Shown here: piece by piece, positions 1 to 14,200 of the stretch
Layout: each line of letters opens with the position of its first letter
How positions within the stretch are numbered: the first letter of the stretch is position 1
Source of the DNA: Hanleya hanleyi
Taxonomy: Eukaryota > Mollusca > Polyplacophora > Lepidopleurida > Hanleyidae
Reading direction: 5' to 3'
DNA length: 64,000 bases
NCBI GenBank assembly: GCA_036873755.1
Contig: JAVTVY010018947.1
Coordinates: 1-64,000, forward strand
Notes under the pieces: generated by a model
Database searches by the model: none
The model's input: the letters and a program-made list of their open reading frames with translations, nothing else
What the model was told of the DNA's origin: nothing
Position numbers and translations under genes: made by a program

Positions 1-861
1 GTATGGTAGCACTCCATTTCCAGCTAACACCCTGCTACTACAGTCTGTCCTGCGTGGGGCGAACTCGCGACCCTTGTGCCGACAGCCGAACCTCTCTAAC
101 CCACTCGGCCACCGAATCACTCTACCAGATACTGTGTTTAAAATCTAGTCATTCTTCGCGTATGCTTCGCACATGCGCTTGTTTTACCTAGAAGAACTAT
201 GACGTCACCTGGTTTGTGATTGATAGTTCCTGCTCTTCTCCCCTGCATACCGCTCTTCAGTGCCAGAGGGAGAATTGGGTATGCGGTAAAACCAGGAAGC
301 GAAATATCCTCCGTTTTAGTACTGAATAAGTAACAGATTGTAGTAGCAGTTTCTTAACCCATTTCAGTATGCTTTCTTCCCTGATCAATCGAATGCGCCA
401 GGATCGCATTGCTCTCTCACAATTTTAGCAATTCTTAGCAAAGTACCAACCCATATTGACTGACTTCATCTATGTAACAATATGTAAATTGCCAGGAATA
501 ATCTCAGAGATTTCCATCAATCGCGAGTTAAAGGGCCCATTCGATAACCCAAAATAATACAACTTTGCTTGATATAAACCACTAAGGCTTTTACTTCACT
601 GAATAAGCTGAATGGTCACTATTCAAGCGATTACGATTATCGGTGGAGCTCGTAATACGGTAACATGCCTCATTATTCTAGAGTTTTAATAAAGTTTTTG
701 ACTCAACCGAAGCCAGCCGAACTCAGCCGAAACTAACGGGAATCAGCCGAATGAGAAGTCTGGATAACTGATATGAGTGAAAGAGCTTGGATCTAAATAG
801 TAGTTTTTCTTCAATGTATTAAGGAATGGTTACCTACTAGCTGCCACTTTTAAGAGTTTTT
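1..861. repeat. 861 bp direct duplication, copy 1 (window edge cuts it)
   Basis: Matches 3002-3862 base for base, with only a couple of substitutions seen (C/G near 147, G/A near 192). Identity ends abruptly after agagttttt. The left limit is unknown because the window starts inside it. Contains a tRNA-like minus-strand head (about 45-125). Confidence 0.95.
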
Positions 862-2205
862 GCCACCTGCCATCTGCCATATCTGCCACCCCCCCCCCCT
901 TCCCTCCCTTCCCTTCCCCGTCGTGATATAGCTGAAAAAACGTTGAAAGCGACGTTAAACTATATTCACTCACTCACTCACCTTTCTCACGTGACTCTAT
1001 TCCAAAATGGACCTATTCCAAATACGATTTGGATGGGGTGCATAGGTTAACGCACCATCTGCTCCATATTAAATGGCTATAAGTGAGAATTACTTGCGAC
1101 TTTTGATCTTCAATAGATTATTTACTCCATTATCTGTTGTTTTCAGTTAGTTTTGTGACTGGAAAGGCTAACAAATACGGATTATTTCGCATGATTCTTG
1201 TCATGTCGCTGAGTCTGTATATCCGAGGGCGTGGCAATCATAGTAAATTTATGAATGACGCACATGAAGAAATCGCGACATTGCATTGACGACAGCTGTC
1301 ACTCAAGATAGCTTTCAGTCGGACCGTAGTCCACAGGAGGCGCTGTACTTGTTTTAGCTAAGTTATGTCGATATTTGAGGTTGTAGATTGCTTGGCAACT
1401 CGACAGAAAATATCAGGGAGTGTATATCTTATCTTGTGTAATAGACAATCCTCCAGAATTTTCAGATTCCATCAAAATCAATTGGTAGTGCTCTTGTTTC
1501 GCCTCTAACGTCACGCGCTGCTTGAGGGCGAAGCCAGAAAAAACTGTGATGACAACTCTCTCGAGCTCGTACAGATCATCTGTGTGGGATAATTAATTGA
1601 ATCTGCATAAATGATTCTTCATCACAAATAACATCGCGTCCACACGAAGTCTGTAATTTTTAAAATAAGAGTAAAACATTGTCTCTGCACTGAAATACAG
1701 GAATATCGTTCCCTGAGATTTATCCCCCGCCACACACACACACATTCACCCCTCGCGTGAGAGAATAGATCGGCACCAGTGGAACACCAGATCTGATGAT
1801 CTTCACGGGTCCGGATGAGTTTGTTGTCAGGATATTAAATTTCAAATGAGTACGATGGCCACATTTATTCTTTACTTTAGTATTAATAACATTTGTAAAT
1901 GATGCTTTAGAATAGAAATAAATGTTAGTTTTCCGTCCACTAAGTGCTAAGATAATGGCTAGTGAAACGGAATTGCCTTTATGTTTTGGGACTCAGCCTG
2001 CGGCTTTGTCCTAAAACAATAGGCAATTCTATATTACCATCCATTATCTGAGCTATTAGAGGAAGGTAAACTAAAATTTATTTCTTAATTAATTTTCAAT
2101 GCTAGGCCATACATCACTCATTAGTCCAATGATGTTACCGCGAGTCACCATGTGAACATGAGTTTGCAGCAAAATTGATTTTGTTCGCCTTGACGGAACA
2201 CTTAC
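862..2205. other. Gene-free stretch, presumed intron; mollusc SINE fragment at 920-981
   Basis: Holds a C-rich run (887-920) and a minus-strand dispersed-repeat piece (cgttgaaagcgacgttaaac followed by actcactcactcac) typical of mollusc genomes. A (CA)n tract lies near 1732. I see no exon and no TM2-like sequence on the minus strand. Confidence 0.6.
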
Positions 2206-2297
2206 ATATCAGACTGAACTCGTCATATGCGATAAGCTGCATAGTGTGCTCGTAGCTGAGCTCACGGTAGAATATATCCAGCTTCAACATGTTTTCT
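2206..2297 (-). CDS. DEG/ENaC exon H: palm strand preceding TM2
   Basis: Codes for residues 798-828. Acceptor TTTTTGTGCAG|AGAAAAC completes Arg798; donor ATAT|GTAAGT, phase 1. ENMLKLDIFYRELSYEHT is close to the ASIC strand that immediately precedes TM2 and the DIGG linker. This exon proves that the frame returns to the channel family after the exon G insertion. The next exon should encode TM2; nothing like it is visible in the remaining 2.2 kb. Confidence 0.9.
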
Positions 2298-5200
2298 CTG
2301 CACAAAAAGAATAGAAGTTAAGGGATCAGATAACATGAACGACACAAATCGACACAAATGAAACCGAAAATATATACATAACTAGCGTTAGAGAGCAACT
2401 TTTTATGATTCACCTTTACTTCATATGAGCAAATATGAAATAAAATACCACGCCTTTTCTGATCGCAACACGATAGCGTGAACTTGTCGGGCGATATTTT
2501 TCCACTTGGATTCGCCCAGACGCATTTTCTCTACATGTATGCCAAATCGCTTTCAACGACCAAATGAGGTCAATTATCACCATAGCAACGGCTCCCAATT
2601 ATGTGTGCGATCGTAGCGAATGTCTTATTGGTGGGCTGTAATGGTGCATCTTTTTGACAGGACACAGACTCACACTCCATCCGATCATACCTTAGCCGAA
2701 TCAGATTGTTTGCTACGATATGCCCTCAATCAGTTGATCGGAATCGTGTCCTTGTGAAAGAATGCTTTGAGTCAGGGATTAACTAATTTTCGTCAAGTCT
2801 TCGTCTAAGGCGTTTCCCTGTTGATCGCTACCCTCACACCGCTGAACCGCCACGGGTGCCCACTGGTACATGCGTGCCATCCGAAATGGTTCACTGTTCG
2901 AATTCCAATGCAGTTAGACTGTCCACTAAAATCCAAGAAAGCTGGAAACCTTTCAATATTCCGGAACTGTGTATGTATAAAATACACACGAATCAATCGA
3001 GGTATGGTAGCACTCCATTTCCAGCTAACACCCTGCTACTACAGTCTGTCCTGCGTGGGGCGAACTCGCGACCCTTGTGCCGACAGCCGAACCTCTCTAA
3101 CCCACTCGGCCACCGAATCACTCTACCAGATACTGTGTTTAAAATGTAGTCATTCTTCGCGTATGCTTCGCACATGCGCTTGTTTTACCTAAAAGAACTA
3201 TGACGTCACCTGGTTTGTGATTGATAGTTCCTGCTCTTCTCCCCTGCATACCGCTCTTCAGTGCCAGAGGGAGAATTGGGTATGCGGTAAAACCAGGAAG
3301 CGAAATATCCTCCGTTTTAGTACTGAATAAGTAACAGATTGTAGTAGCAGTTTCTTAACCCATTTCAGTATGCTTTCTTCCCTGATCAATCGAATGCGCC
3401 AGGATCGCATTGCTCTCTCACAATTTTAGCAATTCTTAGCAAAGTACCAACCCATATTGACTGACTTCATCTATGTAACAATATGTAAATTGCCAGGAAT
3501 AATCTCAGAGATTTCCATCAATCGCGAGTTAAAGGGCCCATTCGATAACCCAAAATAATACAACTTTGCTTGATATAAACCACTAAGGCTTTTACTTCAC
3601 TGAATAAGCTGAATGGTCACTATTCAAGCGATTACGATTATCGGTGGAGCTCGTAATACGGTAACATGCCTCATTATTCTAGAGTTTTAATAAAGTTTTT
3701 GACTCAACCGAAGCCAGCCGAACTCAGCCGAAACTAACGGGAATCAGCCGAATGAGAAGTCTGGATAACTGATATGAGTGAAAGAGCTTGGATCTAAATA
3801 GTAGTTTTTCTTCAATGTATTAAGGAATGGTTACCTACTAGCTGCCACTTTTAAGAGTTTTTACATCCAAAAATATTATCATAGTCCCTTTCGCAAGGGA
3901 AATGGCTTCGACGTTTCCAGGAATAGGCTAGGACATTGATAGGCCATGTTAAGTGGAAAACTATGTGAATTCTAACGGAGGCAGATTGCTCATCAAAGCT
4001 CAATAAAACAGGAAATTATTCTGAGACGACCAAAAGAAATATTCAAGAATCTGATTAATAATAAGAACTACATCATTCGGTCAAAGTTTAGAATTCTTCT
4101 ACAATGAACCTAACGGTCTTAATGATTCTGGTAACATCAGCATGTTAGGCGTGGTAGCCTGATATTGATATTTATTTCTTATCAATTACAACAGAACTCT
4201 TCTCCAATTGATTCATTAATTCCGAAACGTTTAAGATCTGAAATCCAAGATTGCGAAAAGAAAGTCAAACTACGTCAAAACTTGACCAGATGAGTCATTG
4301 CTACCTACACCCCTATGGTGCTACGTTAAACTGCGGCAGTTAGCCTAAACTGAATTCATGGTGATTTATCTGGACAAAATTTGAAAAATATTTACAAAAG
4401 TGCATAATCATTGCACATCTGTTAGCTAATCCACTGGACCGTTGCAGGTCTCTAGTAACCTATTCTGGGAAGCGAAGAATTGTTCGAAAGGAAAAGATAT
4501 CTTTTTGTTCGATATAATAAAACGTTTGCATAGTTTGTTTGCTTATGTTTATTTACCAAATGAAGTAATTTAATCGATAATTAAAGGGAAACTAATAAAT
4601 ATTGTATGATACAACAAACTAATTGGCGGGAATAAACCCTAGAGGGCTTATTCTATCCAAAAATTTTATACATAGGTAGCAAATGATACATGACATTGGA
4701 AAGAATAAAAAATATACATTGAAATGTTAAAGATATCTGAAATAATTGCACTGTGAAAATAGGTCAGTCTTGAAGAAGATATGTTGTAATTTTTGTTTGG
4801 AAAAGAGAAACAGATTCAATGCATTTGAGTAAGGGCGGCAAATTGTTCCACTCTTGTGGTCCAGTAATTTTGACGGTATTAAATGATAAGTTGGACTGAT
4901 AAAATAGTCTATACAAGTTGGTTAATTGTCCGCTGGTATGATGGCGGTGTATATCAGACGGCTTGGTGAAATAGTCCTGGAAATTTAATAAGAAAAGTTC
5001 TTTCCTGTAGAAAAGTGTATTCACAAGGAGAAGGGAAGAATATTTGTTCAACTTGAATAAGGTTAGGCTGTTCAATTCTCTGAACAAGGATAGTGTATGA
5101 GCCAGTTTTGTCGAAAAGGTTATTGCCCTGATCGCGCGCTTCTGCAGTTTTATTAATGGGTTTAACTGAGTAGCATATGTAACGTTACAAAGTACGGAAA

Positions 5201-8200
5201 TATCATATAATAATATAATAATAAACTAGCAATTAATAGTGCAAACGTCTAGACTACCTTGGTACAGAAAATTCCTTTCTTAACCTTGTGTATAAAATCT
5301 CCATATAAGCATATCTCCCACATAAAATTGCTATAGATAACTGATACAATTGGAAGGAAATTTGTATATTATCTACACTATACTTATTTGATTTTCTGTG
5401 AGATCTGTAATGTGCATGTCCCTCGGGGTCACAGTGACCTTGACCTTTGACCTTGATCTACATTTTGGTACGCGAAACAGTGTCTCCCTCTACTGACACA
5501 ATTTTTTTATTTTTAATGATTTCATGATTTTGGGGTTACATCGAATTGCGTTATCTTGTATGGTACCACAGTGGTGACGGCGTCTTCACCACCATGATAC
5601 CATTGGTGGTAGCTTACCTGAAGAATAAAGGATCCAGTTCTGTCTCCTTCTCGAATTCAGATAGAGTTCTCATGAGGTCATCCAGCTTTTGGTAAAACAA
5701 TTGCTCGTGTTCTCCAACAGAAATGTCCTGTAGGGCTCTGTTATTGTCGTCGAATTCAGCTATGACATCTTCTTTTTCGGGATGATATTTCAAAAGTTCA
5801 AAATGCCGATTCCTGATTGCATCCAGTCGATCAACTAGTAGCCGTTGTTGTGTCTTGATGACGGAATTGGACACCTTCATATTGCTGATATTGTGATGAG
5901 TGTCCGCGCTATTGAACATCTTTGAAAGTTCAAGTTTCGATACATTTCCATGAAGGAGATAACGATGAGCTTCGTCCAATATATTCGCGAAGTGTAGAAT
6001 CGTAGATGGCGGTTCAAGTTGTTGACCGCTGTGCTCATGGTTTTTCACCATAGCACGGAAAAAATCATCGTATTCCACGATTTCTTCCAGAAATCGTTCA
6101 AGTCGTCTTTCAATGATTTTGAACCAGCCGTGTGTTTTGATAACATATAATTTGGACGTTACCGTTAGTCGTTCAGCCAGACTTTGGAGGGTTTGAGAAT
6201 GGAATGTCCTGTTAAAGTAGGCCTCTTCGACATACTTTAGGTATTCCTCCAGATCCGATATTAATTGATTCGTATAGTTTTCTGGATTCAGATATTCTGG
6301 TGTGGATGATATCAAAAAATTTGGCACTAAAACTTCAGAGTTACTTAGTTCATATGTAAAGTTCAAGTACTCAGAGCTGTTTTGAAATGCGTATGGCGAA
6401 TCTAAGATCACATTCAGCGTTTTCACCATCTTCAGTCTCTCTTGTAAGGCGTTTTTAGCTAACAGAAATGTCGCATCTCTGGTGGTAGTATTGTTGCTTT
6501 GAGCAACGATCGCAACTTTACGGTTCAGTTCAACATAGAATTCTAGAAAATCTCTTGCCCCGCCGCTCGTATTGCATTGTTCCACGTTATGACGAACGCG
6601 AAGAAAATTGTCAAAAAGAAGGAATATTTGATACTGGTATATGGATATCTGCTTGATTGTCGAATCACTTAAATCAACAAGCAAGATTTGAATGGCTATA
6701 CTAAAATAGATTTCCTCTGTCAAAGCCAACTCATCATATAACCGGAGTAATGTGGTCGAAGTTTCGTTTACGAGCTTTGTCATTTCCTCTACCAAGATAT
6801 GGTCATATCTGTGTGTGATTTCCTTTGCGCTTATCAGACTTCTGCCAATAGTATGCGCCCAATCACTCCTTCGGAACTTGTCAATAAGGAAGTTGGACAG
6901 GGAAGTCTGGGAAATTTGAGGATGAAATAGGTAATAGGAGCAGGAGATTTCACAACCACAGAAATGTACCACGGACGGGAAGTTGTCTGCAAACAAAATA
7001 TAGACGACAATTCAGAATGCCACTATGAAATGTATATAATGATTCGAGTCGCTATTTGGACGAACTTCTAAGTGTTGATAACACGCGCATTCCCCGAAAT
7101 TATCAGCATAATGATAAATTCTTGAAATGATAGGTAAGATTATGTATATTTATCAAACTTACACTGGTTATTACTAGTTACACTCCAAAGTTTTTCCATA
7201 TATTAGAAATCTAAAAATGCACGGATTAGAACTTTGTCAGTGGCCACACAGTGGGCATCTTCACAAGTCCAGATAAATCCTAATTCCTCACAGAGGGTTT
7301 ACCTGGGCATTTTTGTTGATTGGGATGAGTTATTATGTTGATTTTTGTTGATTGGGATGAGTTACTATGTGCTTTAGAATAGGTTAACCAGAAGACTGTT
7401 CTGTGAAGTCATGTGACGCAGTCAGTATGTCGGCACCTCTTCCCACTACCTTTATATGTGTTGTAATTTTTTCCTGTATATGGCGAGATTCTGCTGGTGG
7501 ACGTTTCGTCCCCAAGGCCCGCCCCCTGTACAGACCTTTTGGTCTTTGATATATGTTGGCACTGGTGGAAAGTTGATGCTGGGTCGACATCGGGCCTTAC
7601 AGACTAGTGTTTTGTGTTAAATGCCGTTATTTACATCTGACGACGATACAGCTCACCAGTCTCTAATGTACGAGTTGTCACAGCGAAACAGCTCACCAAT
7701 TACCAGTATACGAGTTGTCAGAGCATTTTCATCATAGCTTTAGATTTGTATCTAATACCGCTTATGCCGGTGCTAGGGGCCGTGTGGTCATATCATCCAA
7801 ATTGCCACATGAACAGGTACAATAAAAGCGTGCCTGAGATACAACACATATCACGAATCGTTAGATTCTTGGTATGTGCTTTAGAATAGGTTAACCAGAA
7901 GACTATTCTGTGAAGTCATGTGACGCAGTCAGTATGTCGGCACCTCTTCCCACTACCCTTATATGTGTTGTAATTTTTTTCCTGTATATGGCGAGATTCT
8001 GCTGGTGGACGTTTCGTCCCCGAGGCCCGCCCCCTGTACAGACCTTTTGTTCTTTGATATATGTTGGCACTGGTGGGAAGTTGATGCTGGGTCGACATCG
8101 GGCCTTACAGACTAGTCTTTTGTGCTAAATGCCGTTATTTACATCTGACGAGGATACAGCTCACCAACCTCCAATGTACGAGTTGTCACAGCGAAACAGT

Positions 8201-11200
8201 TCACCAATTACCAGTATACGAGTTGTCAGAGCATTTCCATCATAGCTCTCTAGATTTGTATCTAATACCGCTCATGCCGGTGCTAGGGGCCGTGTGGTCA
8301 TATCATCCAAGTTGCCACATGAACAGGTACAATAAAAGCATACCTGAGATACAACCGATATCACGAATCGCTAGATTCTTGGTATGTGCTTTAAAATAGG
8401 TTAACCAGAAGACTTTTCTGTGAAGTCATGTGACGCAGTCAGTATGTCGGCACCTCTTCCCACTTCCCTTATATGTGTTGTAATTTTTTCCTGTATATGG
8501 CGAGATTCTGCTGGTGGACGTTTCGTCCCCGAGGCCCGCCCCCTGTACATACCTTTTGGTCTTTGATATATGTTGGCACTTGTGGGAAGTTGCTGCTGGG
8601 TCGACATCGAGCATTACAGACTAGTCTTTTGTGTTAAATGCCGTCATTTACATCTGACGACGATACAGCTCACCAATCTCCAATGTACGAGTTGTCACAG
8701 TGAAACAGCTCACCAATTACCAGTATACGAGTTGTCAGAGCATTTCCATCATAGCTCTCTAGATTTGTATCTAATACCGCTCATGCCGGTGCTAGGGGCC
8801 GTGTGGTCATATCATCCAAGTTGCCACATGAACAGGTACAATAGAAGCGTACCTGAGATACAACAGATATCACGAATCGCTAGATTCTTGGTATGTGCTT
8901 TAAAATAGGTTAACCAGAAGACTTTTCTGTGAAGTCATGTGACGCAGTCAGTATGTCGGCACCTCTTCCCATTTCCCTTATATGTGTTGTAATTACAGAC
9001 TAGTCTTTTGTGTTAAATGCCGTTATTTACATCTGACGACGATACAGCTCACCAATCTCCAATGTACGAGTTGTCACAGCGAAACAGCTCACCAATTACC
9101 AGTATACGAGTTGTCAGAGCATTTTCATCATAGCTCTAGATTTGTATCTAATACCGCTTATGCCGGTGCTAGGGGCCGTGTGGTCATATCATCCAAGTTA
9201 CCACATGAACAGGTACAATAAAAGCGTGCCTGAGATACAACACATATCACGAATCGTTAGATTCTTGGTATGTGCTTTAGAATAGGTTAACCAGAAGACT
9301 ATTCTGTGAAGTCATGTGACGCAGTCAGTATGTCGGCACCTCTTCCCACTACCCTTATATGTGTTGTAATATTTTCCTGTATATGGCGAGATTCTGCTGG
9401 TGGACGTTTCGTCCCCGAGGCCCGCCCCCTGTACAGACCTTTTGGTCTTTGATATATGTTGGCACTGGTGGAAAGTTGATGCTGGGTCGACATCGGGCCT
9501 TACAGACTAGTCTATTGTGTTAAATGCCGTTATTTACATCTGACGAAGATACAGCTTACCAATCTCCAATTTACGAGTGTTCACAGCGAAACAGCTCACC
9601 AATTACCAGTATACGAGTTGTCAGAGCATTTTCATCATAGCACTAGATTTGTATCTAATACCGATAATGCCGGTGCTAGGGACCGTGTGGTCATACCATC
9701 CAAGTTGCCACATGAACAGGTACAGTAAAAGCGTTCCTGAGATAAACACATATCACGAATCGTTAGATTCTTGGTATGTGCTTTAGAATAGGTTAACCAG
9801 AAGACTGTTCTGTGAAGTCATGTGACGCAGTCAGTATGTCGGCACCTCTTCCCACTACCCTTATATGTGTTGTAATTTTTTCCTGTATATGGCGAGATTC
9901 TGCTGGTGGACGTTTCGTCCCCGAGGCCCGCCCCTGTACAGACGTTTTGGTCTTTGATATATGTTGGCACTGGTGGGAAGTTGATGCTGGGTCGACATCG
10001 GGCCTTACAGACTAGTCTTTTGTGTTAAATTCCGTTATTTACTTCTGACTACGACACAGCTCACCAATCTCCAATGTACGAGTTGTCACATCGAAACAGC
10101 TCACCAATTACCAATCTACGAGTTGTCAGAGCATTTTCATCATAGCTCTAGATTTGCATCTAATATCGCTTATGCCGGTGCTAGGGCCGTGTGGTCATAT
10201 CATCCAAGTTGCCACATGAACAGGTACAATAAAAGCGTGCCTGAGATACAACACATATCACGAATCGTTAGATTCTTCGTATGTGCTTTAGAATAGGTTA
10301 ACCAGAAGACTATTCTGTGAAGTCATGTGACGCAGTCAGTATGTTGGCACCTCTTCCCACTACCCTTATATGTGTTGTAATTTTTTCCTGTATATGGCGA
10401 TATTCTGCTGGTGGACGTTTCGTACTCGGGACCTGCCCCCTGTGCAGACCTTTTGGTCTTTGATATATGTTGGCACTGTGGGAAGTTGATGCTGGGTCGA
10501 CATCGGGCCTTACAGACTAGTCTATTGTGTGAAATGCCGTTATTTACATCTGACGACGAATCAGCTCATCAATCTCCAATGTACGAGTTTTCACAGCGAA
10601 ACAGCTCACCAATTACCAGTATACGAGTTGTCAGAGCATTTTCATCATAGCTCTAGATTTGTATGTAATACCGCTTATGCCGGTGCTAGGGGCCGTGTGG
10701 TCATATCATCCAAGTTGCCACATGAACAGGTACAATAAAAGCGTGCCTGAGATACAACACATATCACGAATCGTTAGATTCTTGGTATGTGCTTTAGAAC
10801 AGGTTAACCAGAAGACTATTCTGTGAAGTCATGTGACGCAGTCAGTATGTCGGCACCTCTTCCCACTACCCTTATATGTGTTGTAATTTTTTCCTGTATA
10901 TGGCGAGATTCTGCTGGTGGACGTTTCGTCCCCGAGGCCCGCCCCCTGTACAGACCTTTTGGTCTTTGATATATGTTGGCACTGGTGGGAAGTTGATGCT
11001 GGGTCGACATCGGGCCTTACAAACTAGTCTTTTGTGTTAAATGTCGTTATTTACATCTGACGACGATACAGCTCACCAATCTCCAATGTACGAGTTGTCA
11101 CAGCGAAACAGCTCACCAACTAGAGGTTCCGCTTTGACCCTTGAGTCGCCTCTCCGGCATGAAGCCTATGCTGGTTGTTTTTTTAAGCAAAAACATACGT

Positions 11201-14200
11201 CTCCACCAACCTCCCACCTTGCCTTGAGTGGGCACATAATTTAAGGGAATGTGCTATAAAATGAATGTAGCAATAAGTATCCTAAACAAAGCTGCGTATC
11301 TAAAAATATTAATTACAAAAAGGCGATTTTCATTGTTGTAGTAACCTTGTGAGGAGTCGGGATTTATATAGCAATGAGTGGATTGCCGCCATCTACAGCG
11401 TCCAGCCGATGTGGAATACATGTAATTGTGAAGCATCAACTATTTCGAAACTCATCACATTAAGAAAGATGCAAAACATACAAGAGCCACTTCTATAGTA
11501 TACATGCTGTACCGTATAGAAGTTTCATACATCTGCCTTCAGTAGTTTCCAAGATATGGAGTGAACAAAAATTGGACAGACAGATAAGCACATTTTTCAC
11601 GGATCCACGCAAGAACTAGCTCACACCAACACCTAATTAGATCATAAGGCCATTTCAATGAAGCTTCCATCCAAGTTTGGTGAAATTTCATCCAGTAGTT
11701 CTCCACATATCTACAAGAGTAGTCCTGTACATACATGTAACAAAGCTGGATATCAGAAACAGATGGATGCACGCAAACAAACCAAAACCTAATCAGATGA
11801 GGAGGCCATCACGATAAAGCTCTCATCGAACTTGGACACGAACGAACGCTCGTACACACACGCCAAAACCTAATCAAATGAGGGGCTATCCCACTGAAGC
11901 TTTCATCCAAGTTTGGTGAAATTCCATCCAGTAGTTCTCAAAATATCTTGCAGACAAGGCCTGTATACACATGGACGGACGGACGATGGACATGGATAAA
12001 TGCACACACACACCCAAACCTAATGAAATGAGGGGGCTATCCCAATGAACCTTCCATCCAAGTTTGGTGAAATTCTGCCCAGTAGTTCTTCAGATATCTT
12101 GCAGAAAGGGCCTGTATACATATATATACATATACATGTACAAGTACATGGGCAGAGGGATGGAAACCGGACACGGATGAATGCATGCACACACACCAAA
12201 ACCTAATCAAAAGAAGGAACTATCCCAATGAAGCTTCCATCCAAGTTTGGTAACATTCCGTCCAGTAGTTCTCAAGATATCTTGCAGACATGGCCCGTAT
12301 ACATGTTCAAGTAGATGGACGGACATCGGACACGGATGAATGCACGCACACACACCAAAACCTAATCAAATGAGGGGGCTATCCCACAGAAGCTTCCATC
12401 CAAGTTTGGTGAAATTCCATCCGGTAGTTCTCAAGATATCTTGTAAACAAGGCCTGTATATACATGTACAATTAGATGGACGGACGGTCGGACGGACACC
12501 GGACACGGATGAATGCACGCACACATACCAAAACCTAATCAAATGAGGGGGCTATCCCATTGAAGCTTCCATCCAAGTTTGGTGAAATTCCATTCAATAG
12601 TTCTCAAGATATCTTACAGACAAGGCAAGGGGACGGACAGACATCCATCCAGAGATCCAGACATCCAGACAGAGAGCACAAACAGTAGATGTCTCCCCCC
12701 AACATAGTTGGGGGAGACATAATTACCAGTATACGAGTTGTCAAAGCATTTTCATCATAGCTCTAGATTTGTATCTAATACCGTTTATGCCGGTGCTAGG
12801 GGCCGTGTGGTCATATCATCCAAGTTGCCATATGAACAGGTACAATAAAAGCGTGCCTGAGATACAACACATATCCCGAATCGTTAGATTCTTGGTATGT
12901 GCTTTAGAATAGGTTAACCAGAAGACTATTCTGTGAAGTCATGTGGCGCAGTCCTTATGTCGGCACCTCATCCCACTACCCTTATATGTGTTGTAATTTT
13001 TTCCTGTATATGGAGAGATTCTGCTGGTGGACGTTTCGTCCCCGAGGCCCGCCCCCTGTACAGACCTTTTGGTCTTTGATATATGATGGCACTGGTGGGA
13101 AGTTGATGCTGGGTCGACATTGGGCCTTACAGACTAGTCTTTTGTGTTAAATGCCGTTATTTACATCTGACGACGATACAGCTCACCAATCTCCAATGTA
13201 CGAGTTGTCACAGCGAAACAGCTCACCAATTACCAGTATACGAGTTGTCAGAGCATTTTCATCATAGCTCTAGATTTGTATCTAATACCGCTTATGCCGG
13301 TGCTAGGGGCCGTGTGGTCATATCATCCAAGTTGCCACATGAACAGGTACAACAAAAGCGTGCCTGAGATACAACACATATCACGAATCGTTAGATTCTT
13401 GGTATGTGCTTAGAATAGGTTAACCAGAAGACTATTCTATGAAGTCATGTGACGCAGTCAGTATGTCGGCACCTCTTCCCACTACCCTTATATGTGTTGT
13501 AATTTTTTTCTGTATATGGCGAGATTCTGTTGGTGGACGTTTCGTCCCCGAGGCCCGCCCCCTGTACAGACCTTTTGGTCTTTGATATATGCTGGCACTG
13601 GTCGGAAGTTGATGCTGGGTCGACATCGGGCCGTACAGACTAGTCTTTTGTGCTAAATGCCGTTATTTACATCTGACGACGATACAGCTCACCAATCTCC
13701 AATGTACGAGCTGTCACAGCGAAACAGCTCACCAATTACCAGAATACGAGTTGTCAGAGCATTTTCATCATAGCTCTAGATTTGTATCTAATACCGCTCA
13801 TGCCGGTGCTAGGGGCCGTGTGGTCATATCATCCAAGTTGCCACATGAACAGGTACAATAGAAGCGTGCCTGAGATACAACACATTTCACGAATCGTTAG
13901 ATTCTTGGTATGTGCTTTAGAATAGGTTAACCAGAAGACTATTCTGTGAAGTCATGTGACGCAGTCAGTATGTCGGCACCTCTTCCCACTACCCTTATAT
14001 GTGTTGTAATTGAGTCGTTGCCTCTAATATACAAAGTAATAAATTTCATCCCCTGCGCTTGTTTGAATTAGCATATTGGTATCCCAAGCTTGCGGCTTTT
14101 GCTTTCCGTTGTCGATTTCATCCCGACACCAAAGTAGTTTGGCCAGCCAGAAAATTCAAACCTGTCGCATCTCATACCTCGCAGCGGATTGGGCGTAATA

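Noticed and set aside
1..3862. LTR retrotransposon with 861 bp LTRs
   Set aside because: No gag/pol sequence between the copies, no TG...CA ends, primer site or polypurine tract, and a host exon lies in between.
7384..13626. Repeated 60-70 codon frames (minus strand STQHQLPTSANIYQRPKG type) as a multicopy peptide family
   Set aside because: They track the 507 bp satellite unit exactly, occur on both strands of the same DNA, lack start context, and vary as freely as the non-open parts.
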